NCBI RefSeq assembly: GCF_000590885.1
Contig: NZ_JFHN01000060.1
Coordinates: 1 to 42,362, forward strand
Source: Erwinia mallotivora
GTDB lineage: Bacteria; Pseudomonadota; Gammaproteobacteria; Enterobacterales; Enterobacteriaceae
Direction: 5' to 3'
DNA: 42,362 nucleotides
Shown: piece by piece, positions 7,093 to 15,792 of the stretch
How the letters are laid out: every line of letters starts with the position of its first letter
How positions within the stretch are numbered: the first letter of the stretch is position 1
Notes under the pieces: model-generated
Databases searched by the model: none
What the model was told of the DNA's origin: nothing
What the model saw: the letters and a program-made list of their open reading frames with translations, nothing else
Program-made: the position numbers and the translations under genes

Positions 7093-8478
7093 ATGTCCAC
7101 ACAACAATCAATCCAGCCGGACCTTTCACGCTCAGCAGCCGATGAGCGGTTTGCCACTCCTCAGGGACGCAGCGAATTCTGGCGGGCAACACTCTCCTGC
7201 TGGCTGGGTACGGCAATGGAGTATGCAGATTTCGCACTCTATGGTCTGGCCGCCGGCATTATCTTTGGCGATGTGTTCTTTCCCCAGGCCAGCCCGGCGA
7301 TGGCACTGCTTGCAAGCTTTGCCACCTGGTCGGTCGGGTTTATCGCCCGACCGATTGGCGCTCTGTTCTTCGGCTGGCTGGGCGACCGTAAAGGCCGCAA
7401 GGTGGTGATGATCAGCACCATTATCCTGATGGGTGCGTCAACCACCCTGATTGGGCTGATCCCCAGCTATGCCTCGATTGGATTGTGGGCGCCTGCCTGT
7501 CTGGTGCTACTGCGATTCAGCCAGGGGTTTGGCGCAGGGGCGGAGCTGTCAGGTGGCACGGTGATGCTGGGCGAGTATGCGCCTGCCGAAAAACGCGGTC
7601 TGGTTTCATCAATCATTGCACTGGGTTCCAACAGCGGAACGCTGCTGGCCTCACTGGTCTGGCTGGCGGTGGTGCAAATGGACCCTCAGCAGTTGCAGGC
7701 GTGGGGCTGGCGTGTGCCCTTTCTGTGCAGCTCGCTGATTGCGCTGGTTGCGCTATGGATACGTCGCCATCTGCGCGAAACGCCGGTTTTTGAGCGCCAG
7801 AAAGCGGAGATCCTTGCCCAACGTAGCCAGCCAACAAGCCCTGCGCCACGGCAGCAAGCTGAACGCAGCCTGCTGCAACGCAGTCGGGCGTTTCTGATTA
7901 TGGTGGGTTTGCGCATTGGTGAAAACGGTCCCTCTTATCTGGCGCAGGGATTTATCATTGGCTACGTGGTTAAAGTGCTGGCCGTGGACAAATCTGTGGC
8001 GACCAGCGCCGTGTTTATCGCCTCGGTGTTGGGCTTTCTGATAATTCCTTTTGCTGGCTGGCTTTCTGACCGCTTTGGTCGTCGTATCACCTACCGCTGG
8101 TTCTGCCTGCTGCTGATACTCTATGCCTTCCCGGCATTTATGCTGCTGGACTCGCGAGAGCCGCTGATTGTGATACCGACCATTGTGACGGGAATGGGGT
8201 TAGCCTCACTGGGGATCTATGGTGTGCAGGCCGCGTGGGGCGTGGAGATGTTCGGGGTGACTCACCGCTACACCAAAATGGCGACGGCAAAAGAGCTGGG
8301 CTCGATCCTCTCGGGCGGCACAGCGCCACTGGTGGCGGCCGCGCTGCTCTCCTGGAGCGGTCACTGGTGGCCGATTGCCTGCTACTTTGCGCTGATGGCA
8401 TTGACGGGTTTTCTGACCACCTTTGTCGCGCCCGAAACCCGTGGCCGCGACCTTAATTTGCCGGAGGATGCCATTTGA
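7093..8478 (+). CDS. MFS transporter, metabolite:H+ symporter (MHS) type
   Basis: About 461 residues with 12 predicted membrane segments. The loop 2-3 signature FGWLGDRKGRKVVM, the RFSQGFGAGAELSGG segment and EYAPAEKRG are typical of MHS-type proton symporters related to ProP, KgtP and ShiA. An upstream ATG at 7081 would add four residues, but the GGGA at 7083-7086 fits better as the ribosome binding site for ATG 7093. It heads an operon with a LacI-type regulator and a nucleoside hydrolase, so a nucleoside or related compound is the likely cargo (inference from context). It ends 53 bases before the preferred lacI start. Confidence 0.85.
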   Translation: MSTQQSIQPDLSRSAADERFATPQGRSEFWRATLSCWLGTAMEYADFALYGLAAGIIFGDVFFPQASPAMALLASFATWSVGFIARPIGALFFGWLGDRKGRKVVMISTIILMGASTTLIGLIPSYASIGLWAPACLVLLRFSQGFGAGAELSGGTVMLGEYAPAEKRGLVSSIIALGSNSGTLLASLVWLAVVQMDPQQLQAWGWRVPFLCSSLIALVALWIRRHLRETPVFERQKAEILAQRSQPTSPAPRQQAERSLLQRSRAFLIMVGLRIGENGPSYLAQGFIIGYVVKVLAVDKSVATSAVFIASVLGFLIIPFAGWLSDRFGRRITYRWFCLLLILYAFPAFMLLDSREPLIVIPTIVTGMGLASLGIYGVQAAWGVEMFGVTHRYTKMATAKELGSILSGGTAPLVAAALLSWSGHWWPIACYFALMALTGFLTTFVAPETRGRDLNLPEDAI

Positions 8479-8530
8479 TTATCACCCGATCCCGCCAGCG
8501 GCTGTGCTGGATCACTGCTTTTCAGGTGGC

Positions 8531-9577
8531 ATGTTGGCAAAAATAAGTCGTCATCGTGCCACCAGAGCCGATGTGGCCAGAGAAGCCGGGACGTCCGTTG
8601 CGGTGGTCAGCTACGTGATCAACCAGGGGCCGAGGCCGGTTGCTCAGGCAACGCGGCTTCGCGTGCTGGACGCTATTAAAAAAACAGGCTACCGGCCAAA
8701 CCAGGTTGCCCGCGCGCTGGCTTCCGGAACCAGCAAAACCCTGGGGCTGGTGGTGCCAGATATCTCCAATGCGTTTATTGCCTCCTTTGCTCATGCATTG
8801 CAGCAGGAAGCGCTAAAAAATGGCATGGTGATGTTGTTGGGGGATGCCGGAGACAGCCGCCAGCGCGAACTTGAGCTGATCAATAACCTGCTCAGTCAGC
8901 AGGTGGATGGCCTGTTTTATAACAGCGTCGATCGCCATCCCTTTATAGAGGTGATCCAGGCCAGTGGCACCCCGCTGGTGATGCTGGAGCGTGTCGATCC
9001 GGCGCTGAACGTTCATATTCTGGGGGTTGATGAGCGGGCGGCGGCTTATCAGGTGAGCGCCCATCTGCTCAGCCACGGTTACCAGGATGTCGGAATTATC
9101 TGCGGGCCACTGGCGATGTTAAACACCCAGGATCGTCTTGCCGGCTGGCGTCAGGCGCTGGCTGAGTTCGGGATAACCGAGCGGCCACAGTGGATTTTCC
9201 CGACCCTGTACACGCGCGAAGGGGGCTACCAGGCGGCCAGAACCATGCTGGCCGGTGAAAAAATGCCTCGTGCGCTGTTTGTCAGCAATGAGGCGCAGGC
9301 GACAGGATGCATACGGGCGCTGGCAGAACAGGGTATCAGCGTACCGGGACAGGTTGCGCTGGTCTGTTTTAACGGCACGGAGCAATCAGCATTTTGTGTG
9401 CCTTCACTGACCACGGTGCGTCAGCCGGTAGAGGCGATGGCCCGCCAGGCGATTGCGATGCTGTCAGCGGGAGAAAGTGAAGGGCAACTGAGTGAGTTTG
9501 CTCATCAGTTTCAGCAGGGGGAGTCCTGCGGCTGCCTGTTACAGAACAATGAACCCGGAATACGAAAAACCAGATGA
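8531..9577 (+). CDS. LacI-family transcriptional regulator
   Basis: About 348 residues. An N-terminal helix-turn-helix (RADVAREAGTSVAVVSYVIN) with hinge YRPNQVARALASG is followed by a periplasmic-binding-protein-like ligand domain starting TLGLVVPDISNAF and containing VALVCFNGTE. The frame is open upstream to 8423, overlapping the transporter, but ATG 8531 has AGGTGG just before it and gives the usual LacI N-terminus. The stop overlaps the start of the nucleoside hydrolase gene by 4 bases, so regulator and enzyme are translationally coupled. It most likely controls this operon in response to a nucleoside or its sugar product. Confidence 0.9.
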   Translation: MLAKISRHRATRADVAREAGTSVAVVSYVINQGPRPVAQATRLRVLDAIKKTGYRPNQVARALASGTSKTLGLVVPDISNAFIASFAHALQQEALKNGMVMLLGDAGDSRQRELELINNLLSQQVDGLFYNSVDRHPFIEVIQASGTPLVMLERVDPALNVHILGVDERAAAYQVSAHLLSHGYQDVGIICGPLAMLNTQDRLAGWRQALAEFGITERPQWIFPTLYTREGGYQAARTMLAGEKMPRALFVSNEAQATGCIRALAEQGISVPGQVALVCFNGTEQSAFCVPSLTTVRQPVEAMARQAIAMLSAGESEGQLSEFAHQFQQGESCGCLLQNNEPGIRKTR

Positions 9578-10557
9578 GAAGAGTGATTATTGATTGCGAT
9601 CCCGGAAACGGTATCACCGGGGCGAATGTGGATGACGGGCTGGCACTGGCGCTGGCGCTGGGATCGCCTGATATCTCACTGGAGCTGATCACCACCGTGG
9701 CAGGCAACACCCCCAGTGACATCGGTTTCAACGTGGCAATGGCGCTGGTGACGCAGGGAAACCTGAAGGTGCCGGTGTATCAGGGGGCCGAACAGGCGCT
9801 GGTTGAACCCGCGCAGCCGTGGCGGGAGGCGCTGGATAATCGCGTTTATGCTGCAAATCTGGCCCATCTGTGGCGGGACGTGGCGTCGCCCCAGGTTCGT
9901 CAGGCTCCCTCTCTGGCGGCGGCAGATGCTATCGGTCAACTGATTTGTGCCAACCCGGGGGAGATAACCCTGGTGGCTATCGGGCCGTTGACCAACGTGG
10001 CGCTGGCGATGGCGCGCTATCCGGCGATGATCGCAGCGGTACAGGAGATCGTCATTATGGGCGGGGTGTTTACCCTGGATGACTATATCAAGGACACTAA
10101 CTTCGGGCTTGATCCGGAGGCGGCGCAGCAGGTGCTGACCAGCGGAGCGCGGATTACGCTGGTGCCGATGGATGTCACTACGCAAACGATGCTGACCCGG
10201 CAGGATTTGCAGCGTTTTGCCAGCATTGACGGCTGGCTTGCCCGCTATGTCTGTGAAACTCTGCGACCCTGGCTCGAATACTCAATGCAGACCCGTAATA
10301 TACCAGGTTGCTGGATCCACGATGCGCTGGTGGTCGCCTGGCTGATTAATCCGCAGGTGGCGACGGCGGCTGACTATTATGTTGATGTCGAAGTGCGGCC
10401 GGGGATGACACGCGGTAAAGCCTGGCGATTTCGACCACCGCTGCGCGTTGATGTGGCGGTAGGGGAGCCAACGGGGAGCCGGGTACAGGTGCTGAAGACG
10501 GTGGATAATCCGTTGCTGTTAACGATGCTGGAGCAGGCGCTGAAAAATCCGCCCTGA
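9574..10557 (+). CDS. nucleoside hydrolase (IUNH family)
   Basis: A 327-residue inosine-uridine-preferring nucleoside hydrolase family enzyme, which splits the N-glycosidic bond of ribonucleosides to base and ribose. The N-terminal calcium-binding motif is DCDPGNG...ANVDDGLAL (acidic residues 7, 9, 20 and 21). This variant has a longer gap between DxDPG and DD than the classic DPGxDD, and it occurs in some members. TLVAIGPLTNVALA, IVIMGG and the catalytic-His region WIHDALVV are present. The base preference cannot be assigned. It is the third gene of the transporter-lacI operon; ATGA overlap with lacI. Confidence 0.9.
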   Translation: MRRVIIDCDPGNGITGANVDDGLALALALGSPDISLELITTVAGNTPSDIGFNVAMALVTQGNLKVPVYQGAEQALVEPAQPWREALDNRVYAANLAHLWRDVASPQVRQAPSLAAADAIGQLICANPGEITLVAIGPLTNVALAMARYPAMIAAVQEIVIMGGVFTLDDYIKDTNFGLDPEAAQQVLTSGARITLVPMDVTTQTMLTRQDLQRFASIDGWLARYVCETLRPWLEYSMQTRNIPGCWIHDALVVAWLINPQVATAADYYVDVEVRPGMTRGKAWRFRPPLRVDVAVGEPTGSRVQVLKTVDNPLLLTMLEQALKNPP

Positions 10558-10581
10558 TTGCTTGCCTGCGGGTTAAATTCG

Positions 10582-10600
10582 GGGGTGGCGTTGCCACCCC
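10582..10600. terminator. hairpin between convergent genes
   Basis: GGGGTGGC / GCCACCCC with a 3-base loop lies between the stop of the nucleoside hydrolase gene and the stop of the convergent PepSY gene. There is no clear T-run, so termination efficiency is uncertain. Confidence 0.5.
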
Positions 10601-10608
10601 ATTACGAC

Positions 10609-12060
10609 TCAGGCGGCGACAGACTTCCTTGCCTGGTGCCAGCGCACGATATCCACCAGCAGCAATGCCAGCAGACTGATGCCCATCAACGGCAGGCTGA
10701 CCGCGAGGGTTACGGTCAACACCAGTAGCAGGAAACGGGCGCTGAGCGAGAGCTGCTGCCAGCAGTAGCACAGCGTGTCTGCCGGGTGGAGAGTCTGTCC
10801 GCGGGTGGGGCGACGCAGCCACCACAGGCGATAACCCAGCACGATCATCACGCACAGCCCCACGCCAAAAAAAGCCAGCAGCAGCTGGTTAGCCAGGCCG
10901 AACAGCACCCCCATATGTGCATCAATCCCCCAGCGGGTGAGCTTTGCCAGCAGGCCATAGTGGGCGAACTCCACTTTATCCACCACCTGAAAACGTTGCG
11001 GATCAACCGCCACGCTATCCACATGGGTGGGCCAGCGACGATCGATTTCACTCACCGTCCAGGCTTTGTCTGGCTGCCATGCCGGGCGGATCTCAATTTT
11101 GGCGGCATTAATCCCGGCATCACGCGCCGCTTTCAGCACCCTGTCAAACTGCGCAGGCTGCACGCTGACCGCCGGGTTATGGGGCATCATCCCTGACATT
11201 TTGTGCTGCTGATGTTCATCTGCCGGGTGCGGTGCGGCCATCACCATACCCGGCATCGGGTCGGTAGCGGCAGGTTGTCCGGCGGTAAGTGCGGTATTGA
11301 CTACCGGTGTCTGCCAGCCAAAATGCGCCCGCATGGCGGCGATATTATCTCCGGCCCAGCGTGACCAGGTCAGCCCGGTGGCGGAGAAAAAAATCAGCCC
11401 CAGTAGCAGTAATAAGCCCAGCGTACTGTGCCAGTAGCGGTGGCGAAGTATCTGCTGGCCACGTAAGGCTTTGCCGGATCTGACTCTGCGCGGCGAGCGG
11501 CTGGTGGCCCACAGCAGTACGCCCCCCACCGCAGCTACCCACAGCCAGCTGGCGGCCAGTTCGCTGTAATTTCTGCCGACATCGCCGAGCAGCAGATTGC
11601 GATGCAGATAGTCCAGCCAGGTACGTAACGGCAGAATGCCGCTGGTGCCATAAACATCCAGCTGCCCACGAACCTGCAAGGTATCCGGGGCGATAAAGAC
11701 GGCGGTGGTTTCCGACGGGCCTGATGTTGCGGTGGTAAACATCACCCTGGTGGTTTCACCCGGGCCGGGAGCAGGTCGCACCGCGGCAATTTTTGCGTCG
11801 GGTCCGATAAATTGTTCAGCGACGGTAATCTGGTCAGCAAGAGGTCTGGCAGGCCCGCTGGCCGGGGTAAACAGCTGGTCAGCATAAAGCGCATTTTCCA
11901 GCTGCGGTGTGAGGACATACAGCGTACCGGTCAGCGCGGCGATAAAGATAAAAGGCGCGATAAACAGGCCAATATAGAAATGCAGACGGCGCAGCAGCGG
12001 CAACAGCGCGCTACCCGTCTGAGCGGCACGGGCAGGCCGCGCCAGGGTTTTTTCCGACAT
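10609..12060 (-). CDS. PepSY domain-containing inner-membrane protein
   Basis: A 483-residue PepSY-associated transmembrane protein. A basic N-terminus is followed by LRRLHFYIGLFIAPFIFIAALTGTLYVL, a large periplasmic region, further membrane helices near residues 170-195, 215-235 and 380-405, and a C-terminal hydrophobic pair. This architecture (PiuB/reductase-like) usually accompanies iron or copper acquisition. The periplasmic loop around residues 270-300 is unusually rich in Met and His (MPGMVMAAPH, EHQQHKMSGMMPHNP), a composition typical of Cu(I) binding. It is downstream of, and probably co-transcribed with, the DUF2946 gene, which has a similar Met-rich stretch. Confidence 0.87.
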   Translation of the reverse strand: MSEKTLARPARAAQTGSALLPLLRRLHFYIGLFIAPFIFIAALTGTLYVLTPQLENALYADQLFTPASGPARPLADQITVAEQFIGPDAKIAAVRPAPGPGETTRVMFTTATSGPSETTAVFIAPDTLQVRGQLDVYGTSGILPLRTWLDYLHRNLLLGDVGRNYSELAASWLWVAAVGGVLLWATSRSPRRVRSGKALRGQQILRHRYWHSTLGLLLLLGLIFFSATGLTWSRWAGDNIAAMRAHFGWQTPVVNTALTAGQPAATDPMPGMVMAAPHPADEHQQHKMSGMMPHNPAVSVQPAQFDRVLKAARDAGINAAKIEIRPAWQPDKAWTVSEIDRRWPTHVDSVAVDPQRFQVVDKVEFAHYGLLAKLTRWGIDAHMGVLFGLANQLLLAFFGVGLCVMIVLGYRLWWLRRPTRGQTLHPADTLCYCWQQLSLSARFLLLVLTVTLAVSLPLMGISLLALLLVDIVRWHQARKSVAA

Positions 12061-12116
12061 AATGGTTCCATCCGCCTGTGTTCAGGCATTGAGCAGGTGA
12101 TAACAGCACTATTTTT

Positions 12117-12602
12117 TCAGATCACGCGGCTCGATGCGGGTGGTGCGCGGGGACGGAAGAAGGTGGGAATAAAGCGTCTGATAACCGGGCTGAACAGAGG
12201 AACCGCATGCAGGCTGGCGGCCTGTAGCACAGACCACAGCGGTGGCAGACTGGTCAGCGCCAGCGGCAGGTGTACCAGCAGCAGACAGTAACCGCAGGCG
12301 CTGTCATCCATCACTGACAGGGGAGGATGTGACGCCTTCTGCGTGTCTCCGGCGGCCATGGCATCGTCATCCGTGGTCATACCGGGCATATCGTGCATCG
12401 CCATACCGGGCATATTCATCATCATCGCCATATGCCGGGCAGGTGTCATCGCCAGTGATTTGGAAATAACCGGGGCGATAAAAATCAGCAGCATGGCCAG
12501 CAGACCGGCCCAGGCCGCGTAGCGGTTGGGGGAGCGGTGCAGGGCGAACAGCGACAAGTCCTGAAGATCCTCGTCAGCACAGAAAGAGCGCGATTGTAGC
12601 AA
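12117..12602 (-). CDS. DUF2946-family protein with Met-rich metal-binding stretch
   Basis: Up to 161 residues. It contains a hydrophobic helix (AAWAGLLAMLLIFIAPVIS), a Met/His-rich stretch (MAMMMNMPGMAMHDMPGM) and the DUF2946 pattern DDSACGYC followed by a hydrophobic segment. The frame begins with TTG at 12602, which lacks a good ribosome binding site. A second TTG at 12557, with GAGGA about 10 bases upstream, is a better start and would give 146 residues. DUF2946 genes are often found near copper-uptake or copper-response genes, which fits the Met-rich motif. It precedes the PepSY gene by 56 bases on the same strand. Confidence 0.75.
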   Translation of the reverse strand: MLQSRSFCADEDLQDLSLFALHRSPNRYAAWAGLLAMLLIFIAPVISKSLAMTPARHMAMMMNMPGMAMHDMPGMTTDDDAMAAGDTQKASHPPLSVMDDSACGYCLLLVHLPLALTSLPPLWSVLQAASLHAVPLFSPVIRRFIPTFFRPRAPPASSRVI

Positions 12603-12770
12603 AAAAGGGGCCTGATTGTAGCGAGAGTTCAGAAACAGCTGCTTACAGGCTGAAGTGAAGGCTCACAAATCCACCAGGATAGCTTTCTGTAAGCATGCTA
12701 TAAACAAATGGTTAACATTTTACTAACCCACCGCTGTGGCTCCCGCACGCTGTAAGACAGGATAATCCCT

Positions 12771-13997
12771 ATGTTCAACTGGACTTCTACCCAGCGCAAT
12801 GTGGCCTTCGCCAGTTTTGCCAGCTGGATGCTGGATGCGTTCGACTTTTTTATACTGGTTTTTGTTCTGAGTGATATTGCGGCAAATTTTCACACGGAAA
12901 TTTCCGACGTCTCCATCGCCATTATGCTGACGCTGGCCGTCCGACCCATTGGCGCGCTGCTGTTTGGCCGTCTGGCTGAAAAATATGGCCGCAGGCCGAT
13001 CCTGATGGTGAATATCGTAACGTTTTCCCTGTTTGAGCTGCTCTCGGCATGGTCGCCCACGCTGGGGACATTTCTGGCCTTCAGGGTTATCTACGGCATT
13101 GCCATGGGGGGCATCTGGGGCGTGGCCTCATCGCTGGCGATGGAAACCATTCCGGATCGTTCACGCGGGATGATGTCCGGCTTCTTCCAGGCAGGTTATC
13201 CGGCGGGCTATCTGCTGGCTTCGATCATTTTCGGCCTGTTCTACAGCACCGTGGGCTGGCGTGGGATGTTCCTGATCGGTGCACTGCCGATTTTCCTGTT
13301 GCCTTACATCTGGTTCAAGGTGCCGGAGTCTCCGGTATGGCTGGCGGCAATAGAGCGCAAAGAGAGCGTGGCGCTGATGCCGGTACTGCGCAGCCAGTGG
13401 AAATTGTGCCTCTTTCTGGTATTACTGATGGCCTGCTTTAACTTTTTCAGCCACGGTACTCAGGACCTCTATCCGACCTTCCTGAAGGTACAGCACGGTT
13501 TTACGCCACACACGGTGAGCATTATCGCCATCTGCTATAACGTGGCCGCCATGCTGGGCGGGGTATTCTTCGGCACGCTGTCGGAAAAAATTGGACGTAA
13601 AAAAGCGATAATGATTGCCGCGCTGCTGGCCCTGCCGGTGCTACCGGTGTGGGCGTTCTCCTCCGGCTCCTTCACTATCGGGCTGGGTGCATTTCTGATG
13701 CAGTTTATGGTGCAGGGCGCATGGGGCGTGGTGCCCACTTATCTGACCGAGCTGGTCCCGGCGAACACCCGTGCTGTGCTGCCTGGTTTTGTCTACCAGT
13801 TAGGAAACCTGATTGCTTCAGTGAATGCCTCGTTACAATCACACATTGCCGAAGCGCACGGCAATAACTACGGCCTGGCGATGGCGATCGTCGCCGGGAC
13901 CGTGGCGATATTAATCACTCTGCTGGTGGCCTTCGGGCGTGAGACGAGGGGCGTGGCAATTTCATCTGGCAGTGCGGCAGAGAAAGCTTCTCACTGA
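12771..13997 (+). CDS. MFS transporter, sialate/lactate-type (SHS-like)
   Basis: 408 residues with 12 predicted membrane helices. The first helix region FASWMLDAFDFFILVFVL carries the D-x-FD motif of carboxylate and sialate carriers (NanT, Jen1-like). Typical MFS loops are present: FGRLAEKYGRRPIL between helices 2 and 3, and FGTLSEKIGRKKAIM between 8 and 9. The ribosome binding site ACAGGA lies 9 bases upstream. It is monocistronic, ending at a strong hairpin. The substrate is probably a small organic acid, by family resemblance only. Confidence 0.85.
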   Translation: MFNWTSTQRNVAFASFASWMLDAFDFFILVFVLSDIAANFHTEISDVSIAIMLTLAVRPIGALLFGRLAEKYGRRPILMVNIVTFSLFELLSAWSPTLGTFLAFRVIYGIAMGGIWGVASSLAMETIPDRSRGMMSGFFQAGYPAGYLLASIIFGLFYSTVGWRGMFLIGALPIFLLPYIWFKVPESPVWLAAIERKESVALMPVLRSQWKLCLFLVLLMACFNFFSHGTQDLYPTFLKVQHGFTPHTVSIIAICYNVAAMLGGVFFGTLSEKIGRKKAIMIAALLALPVLPVWAFSSGSFTIGLGAFLMQFMVQGAWGVVPTYLTELVPANTRAVLPGFVYQLGNLIASVNASLQSHIAEAHGNNYGLAMAIVAGTVAILITLLVAFGRETRGVAISSGSAAEKASH

Positions 13998-14009
13998 GGG
14001 AATAACTGA

Positions 14010-14031
14010 AAGCGGATCGGGCGATCCGCTT
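14010..14031. terminator. bidirectional terminator
   Basis: A 10-bp perfect stem AAGCGGATCG / CGATCCGCTT with a 2-base spacer is flanked by A-run and T-run on its two sides. It lies between convergent genes (MFS carrier and YbaK-type protein). Confidence 0.75.
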
Positions 14032-14041
14032 TTCCTGTGCG

Positions 14042-14509
14042 TCAGCCCGGTAGCTGGCAGACATCCACCCAGCTGGCGGACGTCAGTTTCGCCATCTGTT
14101 CCGGTGAGATTCGCACCGCGCTGTTAATCGATCCGGCGGCGGGCAGCACTTCAGCAAAATCCCGCAGCGAGACGTCACAAAACACCTGCAATGGGTTTTC
14201 CAGACCGAACGGGCAAACGCCGCCAACGGGATGTCCGGTCCAGTTAACCACCTCATCGGTACTCAGCATCCTGGCTTTACAGCCCAGCATCTCTTTCAGC
14301 TTGCGGTTGTCGAGGCGGGCATCGCCACGGGTAACAATCAGGATGACGCGCTCTTTGACCTTCAACGATAACGTTTTGGCGATTTGCCCCGGTTTCACGT
14401 GATGCGCGCGGGCGGCAAGCTCGACGGTGGCGGTGCTTTCCGCCAGTTCAATAATGCCAATTTCAGGGGCGTGTTCGGCAAAGAACTGCCGTACTGACTC
14501 CAGGCTCAT
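14042..14509 (-). CDS. YbaK/EbsC-family aminoacyl-tRNA deacylase-like protein
   Basis: A 155-residue single-domain protein of the YbaK/prolyl-tRNA editing family, which hydrolyses mischarged aminoacyl-tRNA (for example Cys- or Ala-tRNA-Pro). Recognisable features are IAKTLSLKV with the conserved Lys, VTRGDARLDNRKLKEMLG, TGHPVGGVCPFGL and the C-terminal GSINSAVRISPEQM. It is a YeaK/EbsC-like subtype and lacks the longer YbaK N-terminus, so the exact tRNA substrate is open. It is preceded by the fhuF gene on the same strand in reversed order, with about 70 bases between the genes. Confidence 0.87.
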   Translation of the reverse strand: MSLESVRQFFAEHAPEIGIIELAESTATVELAARAHHVKPGQIAKTLSLKVKERVILIVTRGDARLDNRKLKEMLGCKARMLSTDEVVNWTGHPVGGVCPFGLENPLQVFCDVSLRDFAEVLPAAGSINSAVRISPEQMAKLTSASWVDVCQLPG

Positions 14510-14580
14510 GCTTATCTCCCTTTTTCAGAACGGCTTAAGCTGCCACAGAGTCGGCTGACTGTAAACGGGAAGAGGTGGGA

Positions 14581-15375
14581 TCAGAGTGGATTAAGGGTGC
14601 AATTGCCGCAACGCTGAACGTCGGGCAGGCGGTAACGCTGGCAGCAGGTGCGGCGTTGCATCTCGCCGTCACGGGGCAGCATGGTGCGAAAGAACGGATT
14701 GTCGGAACCATCCAGCAGGGTGCGCGAGAAGAAATAAGCCTGCTCCAGTTCCTGGCGCAGTGGCTCACCCGTGAGTGGAGCCAGTTCACCCAGAAACCAG
14801 TGGAGAGCAAAGCCGGTATTGCTCCAGATAAGTTTGCCGTTAATGCCGTCATGCTGTGCAATGCCATTGACCACCGGGATCAGATGGCGCTGAATCAGGC
14901 GGTCAACACGCTGTCGCGGTGACAGGTAACGTGCTGTTTCATCCTCGCGCACATCAAACCAGAAAACAGCAGGGCGGCCCGTCTCGCTGAACTCCACCTG
15001 ACAATATTGCGGAGAGATATCCAGCGCACGTGTTTCCAGCAGCAGCGCCATGATCATTGGTGGCATCACCAGGCCCAGATACCACTGCGCCCAGAGTGAC
15101 TGTAACGGCTTGTTTTCACGTTCCATCTGCGGCTGTTCGCGGTACATATAATCACCGTAGCGCGCGTTCAGCCTGGCGAAATTTTCCGTCGTGGACCAGG
15201 CGCTGAGAGTCATACTGCCAGCGGGAGGCTGTTCACCAAGCCTGATCGAATCAAGGAAATAAGCACGATGTTCACTGAATAACGCCCGCAACGAGGCTGC
15301 CAGCGGGCGGTTGCTGTGCATAAAAATCAGTGGGTGTGAACCATACTCAGATGCCTGACGAACAGTGGTGGTCAT
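14581..15375 (-). CDS. fhuF: siderophore-iron reductase FhuF
   Basis: 264 residues. The C-terminus carries the FhuF [2Fe-2S] motif C-C-x10-C-x2-C exactly: Cys244, Cys245, Cys256 and Cys259. FhuF reduces ferric iron in hydroxamate siderophores in the cytoplasm to release it. A Fur-box-like site lies just upstream of the start (15406-15424). The gene sits close to yjjZ, the tRNA-Leu array and rsmC, as in E. coli, although here a GGDEF gene lies in between. Confidence 0.93.
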   Translation of the reverse strand: MTTTVRQASEYGSHPLIFMHSNRPLAASLRALFSEHRAYFLDSIRLGEQPPAGSMTLSAWSTTENFARLNARYGDYMYREQPQMERENKPLQSLWAQWYLGLVMPPMIMALLLETRALDISPQYCQVEFSETGRPAVFWFDVREDETARYLSPRQRVDRLIQRHLIPVVNGIAQHDGINGKLIWSNTGFALHWFLGELAPLTGEPLRQELEQAYFFSRTLLDGSDNPFFRTMLPRDGEMQRRTCCQRYRLPDVQRCGNCTLNPL

Positions 15376-15405
15376 AGGGTATCCAGTTTGAATGGAAGTG
15401 CAAAA

Positions 15406-15424
15406 ACAAATGATAATCGTTCTT
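15406..15424 (-). promoter_or_regulatory. Fur box upstream of fhuF
   Basis: The site contains TGATAATC and matches 13 of 19 positions of the consensus GATAATGATAATCATTATC. It lies 31-49 bases upstream of the fhuF start, where Fur-Fe would block transcription under iron sufficiency, as known for E. coli fhuF. Confidence 0.75.
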
Positions 15425-15792
15425 GATTCTATCTGAGGGGGAGCAGACAGACAAGCGTCTGGCAGAGGGTATGGTCGATGGCCGCGAAAGCCTGCCGTTC
15501 TGACTTATTGTGGGGGCATCAGAACAGGATTATTTTTTTGATTGCTGCGAGCTGCCTTCCCGATGGAGAAAAAAGATTATCAGCTTCAGACGAAAATGAA
15601 TTTACCCCGGATTTGACGCGCTTTAAGACGTGGAGAAATTATTTAAACGCTGCCGCAGGAGCATTTAATTCAGTAATGTCCGGCTCAGGTTTATTAGAAA
15701 AAATAATAGTTCGGGGCATTTCTGCGGTAATTTGGATTAAGTGTAAATAGTAAATTCATTTAATAATTCGGTCAGCTTCACCTGTTAATGGC
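15425..15792. other. gene-poor stretch between fhuF and the GGDEF gene
   Basis: A 90-codon plus-strand frame (15478-15750) is present, but it shows no family features, has an odd composition and no good ribosome binding site, so I do not call it. The remainder turns AT-rich towards the GGDEF gene. It may hold decayed sequence. Confidence 0.4.

Noticed and set aside
13535-13867. Short frames inside the second MFS gene
   Set aside because: Out-of-frame or antisense shadows of a full-length transporter gene.
15478-15750. 90-codon plus-strand frame between fhuF and the GGDEF gene
   Set aside because: No ribosome binding site, no recognisable domain, composition not gene-like.
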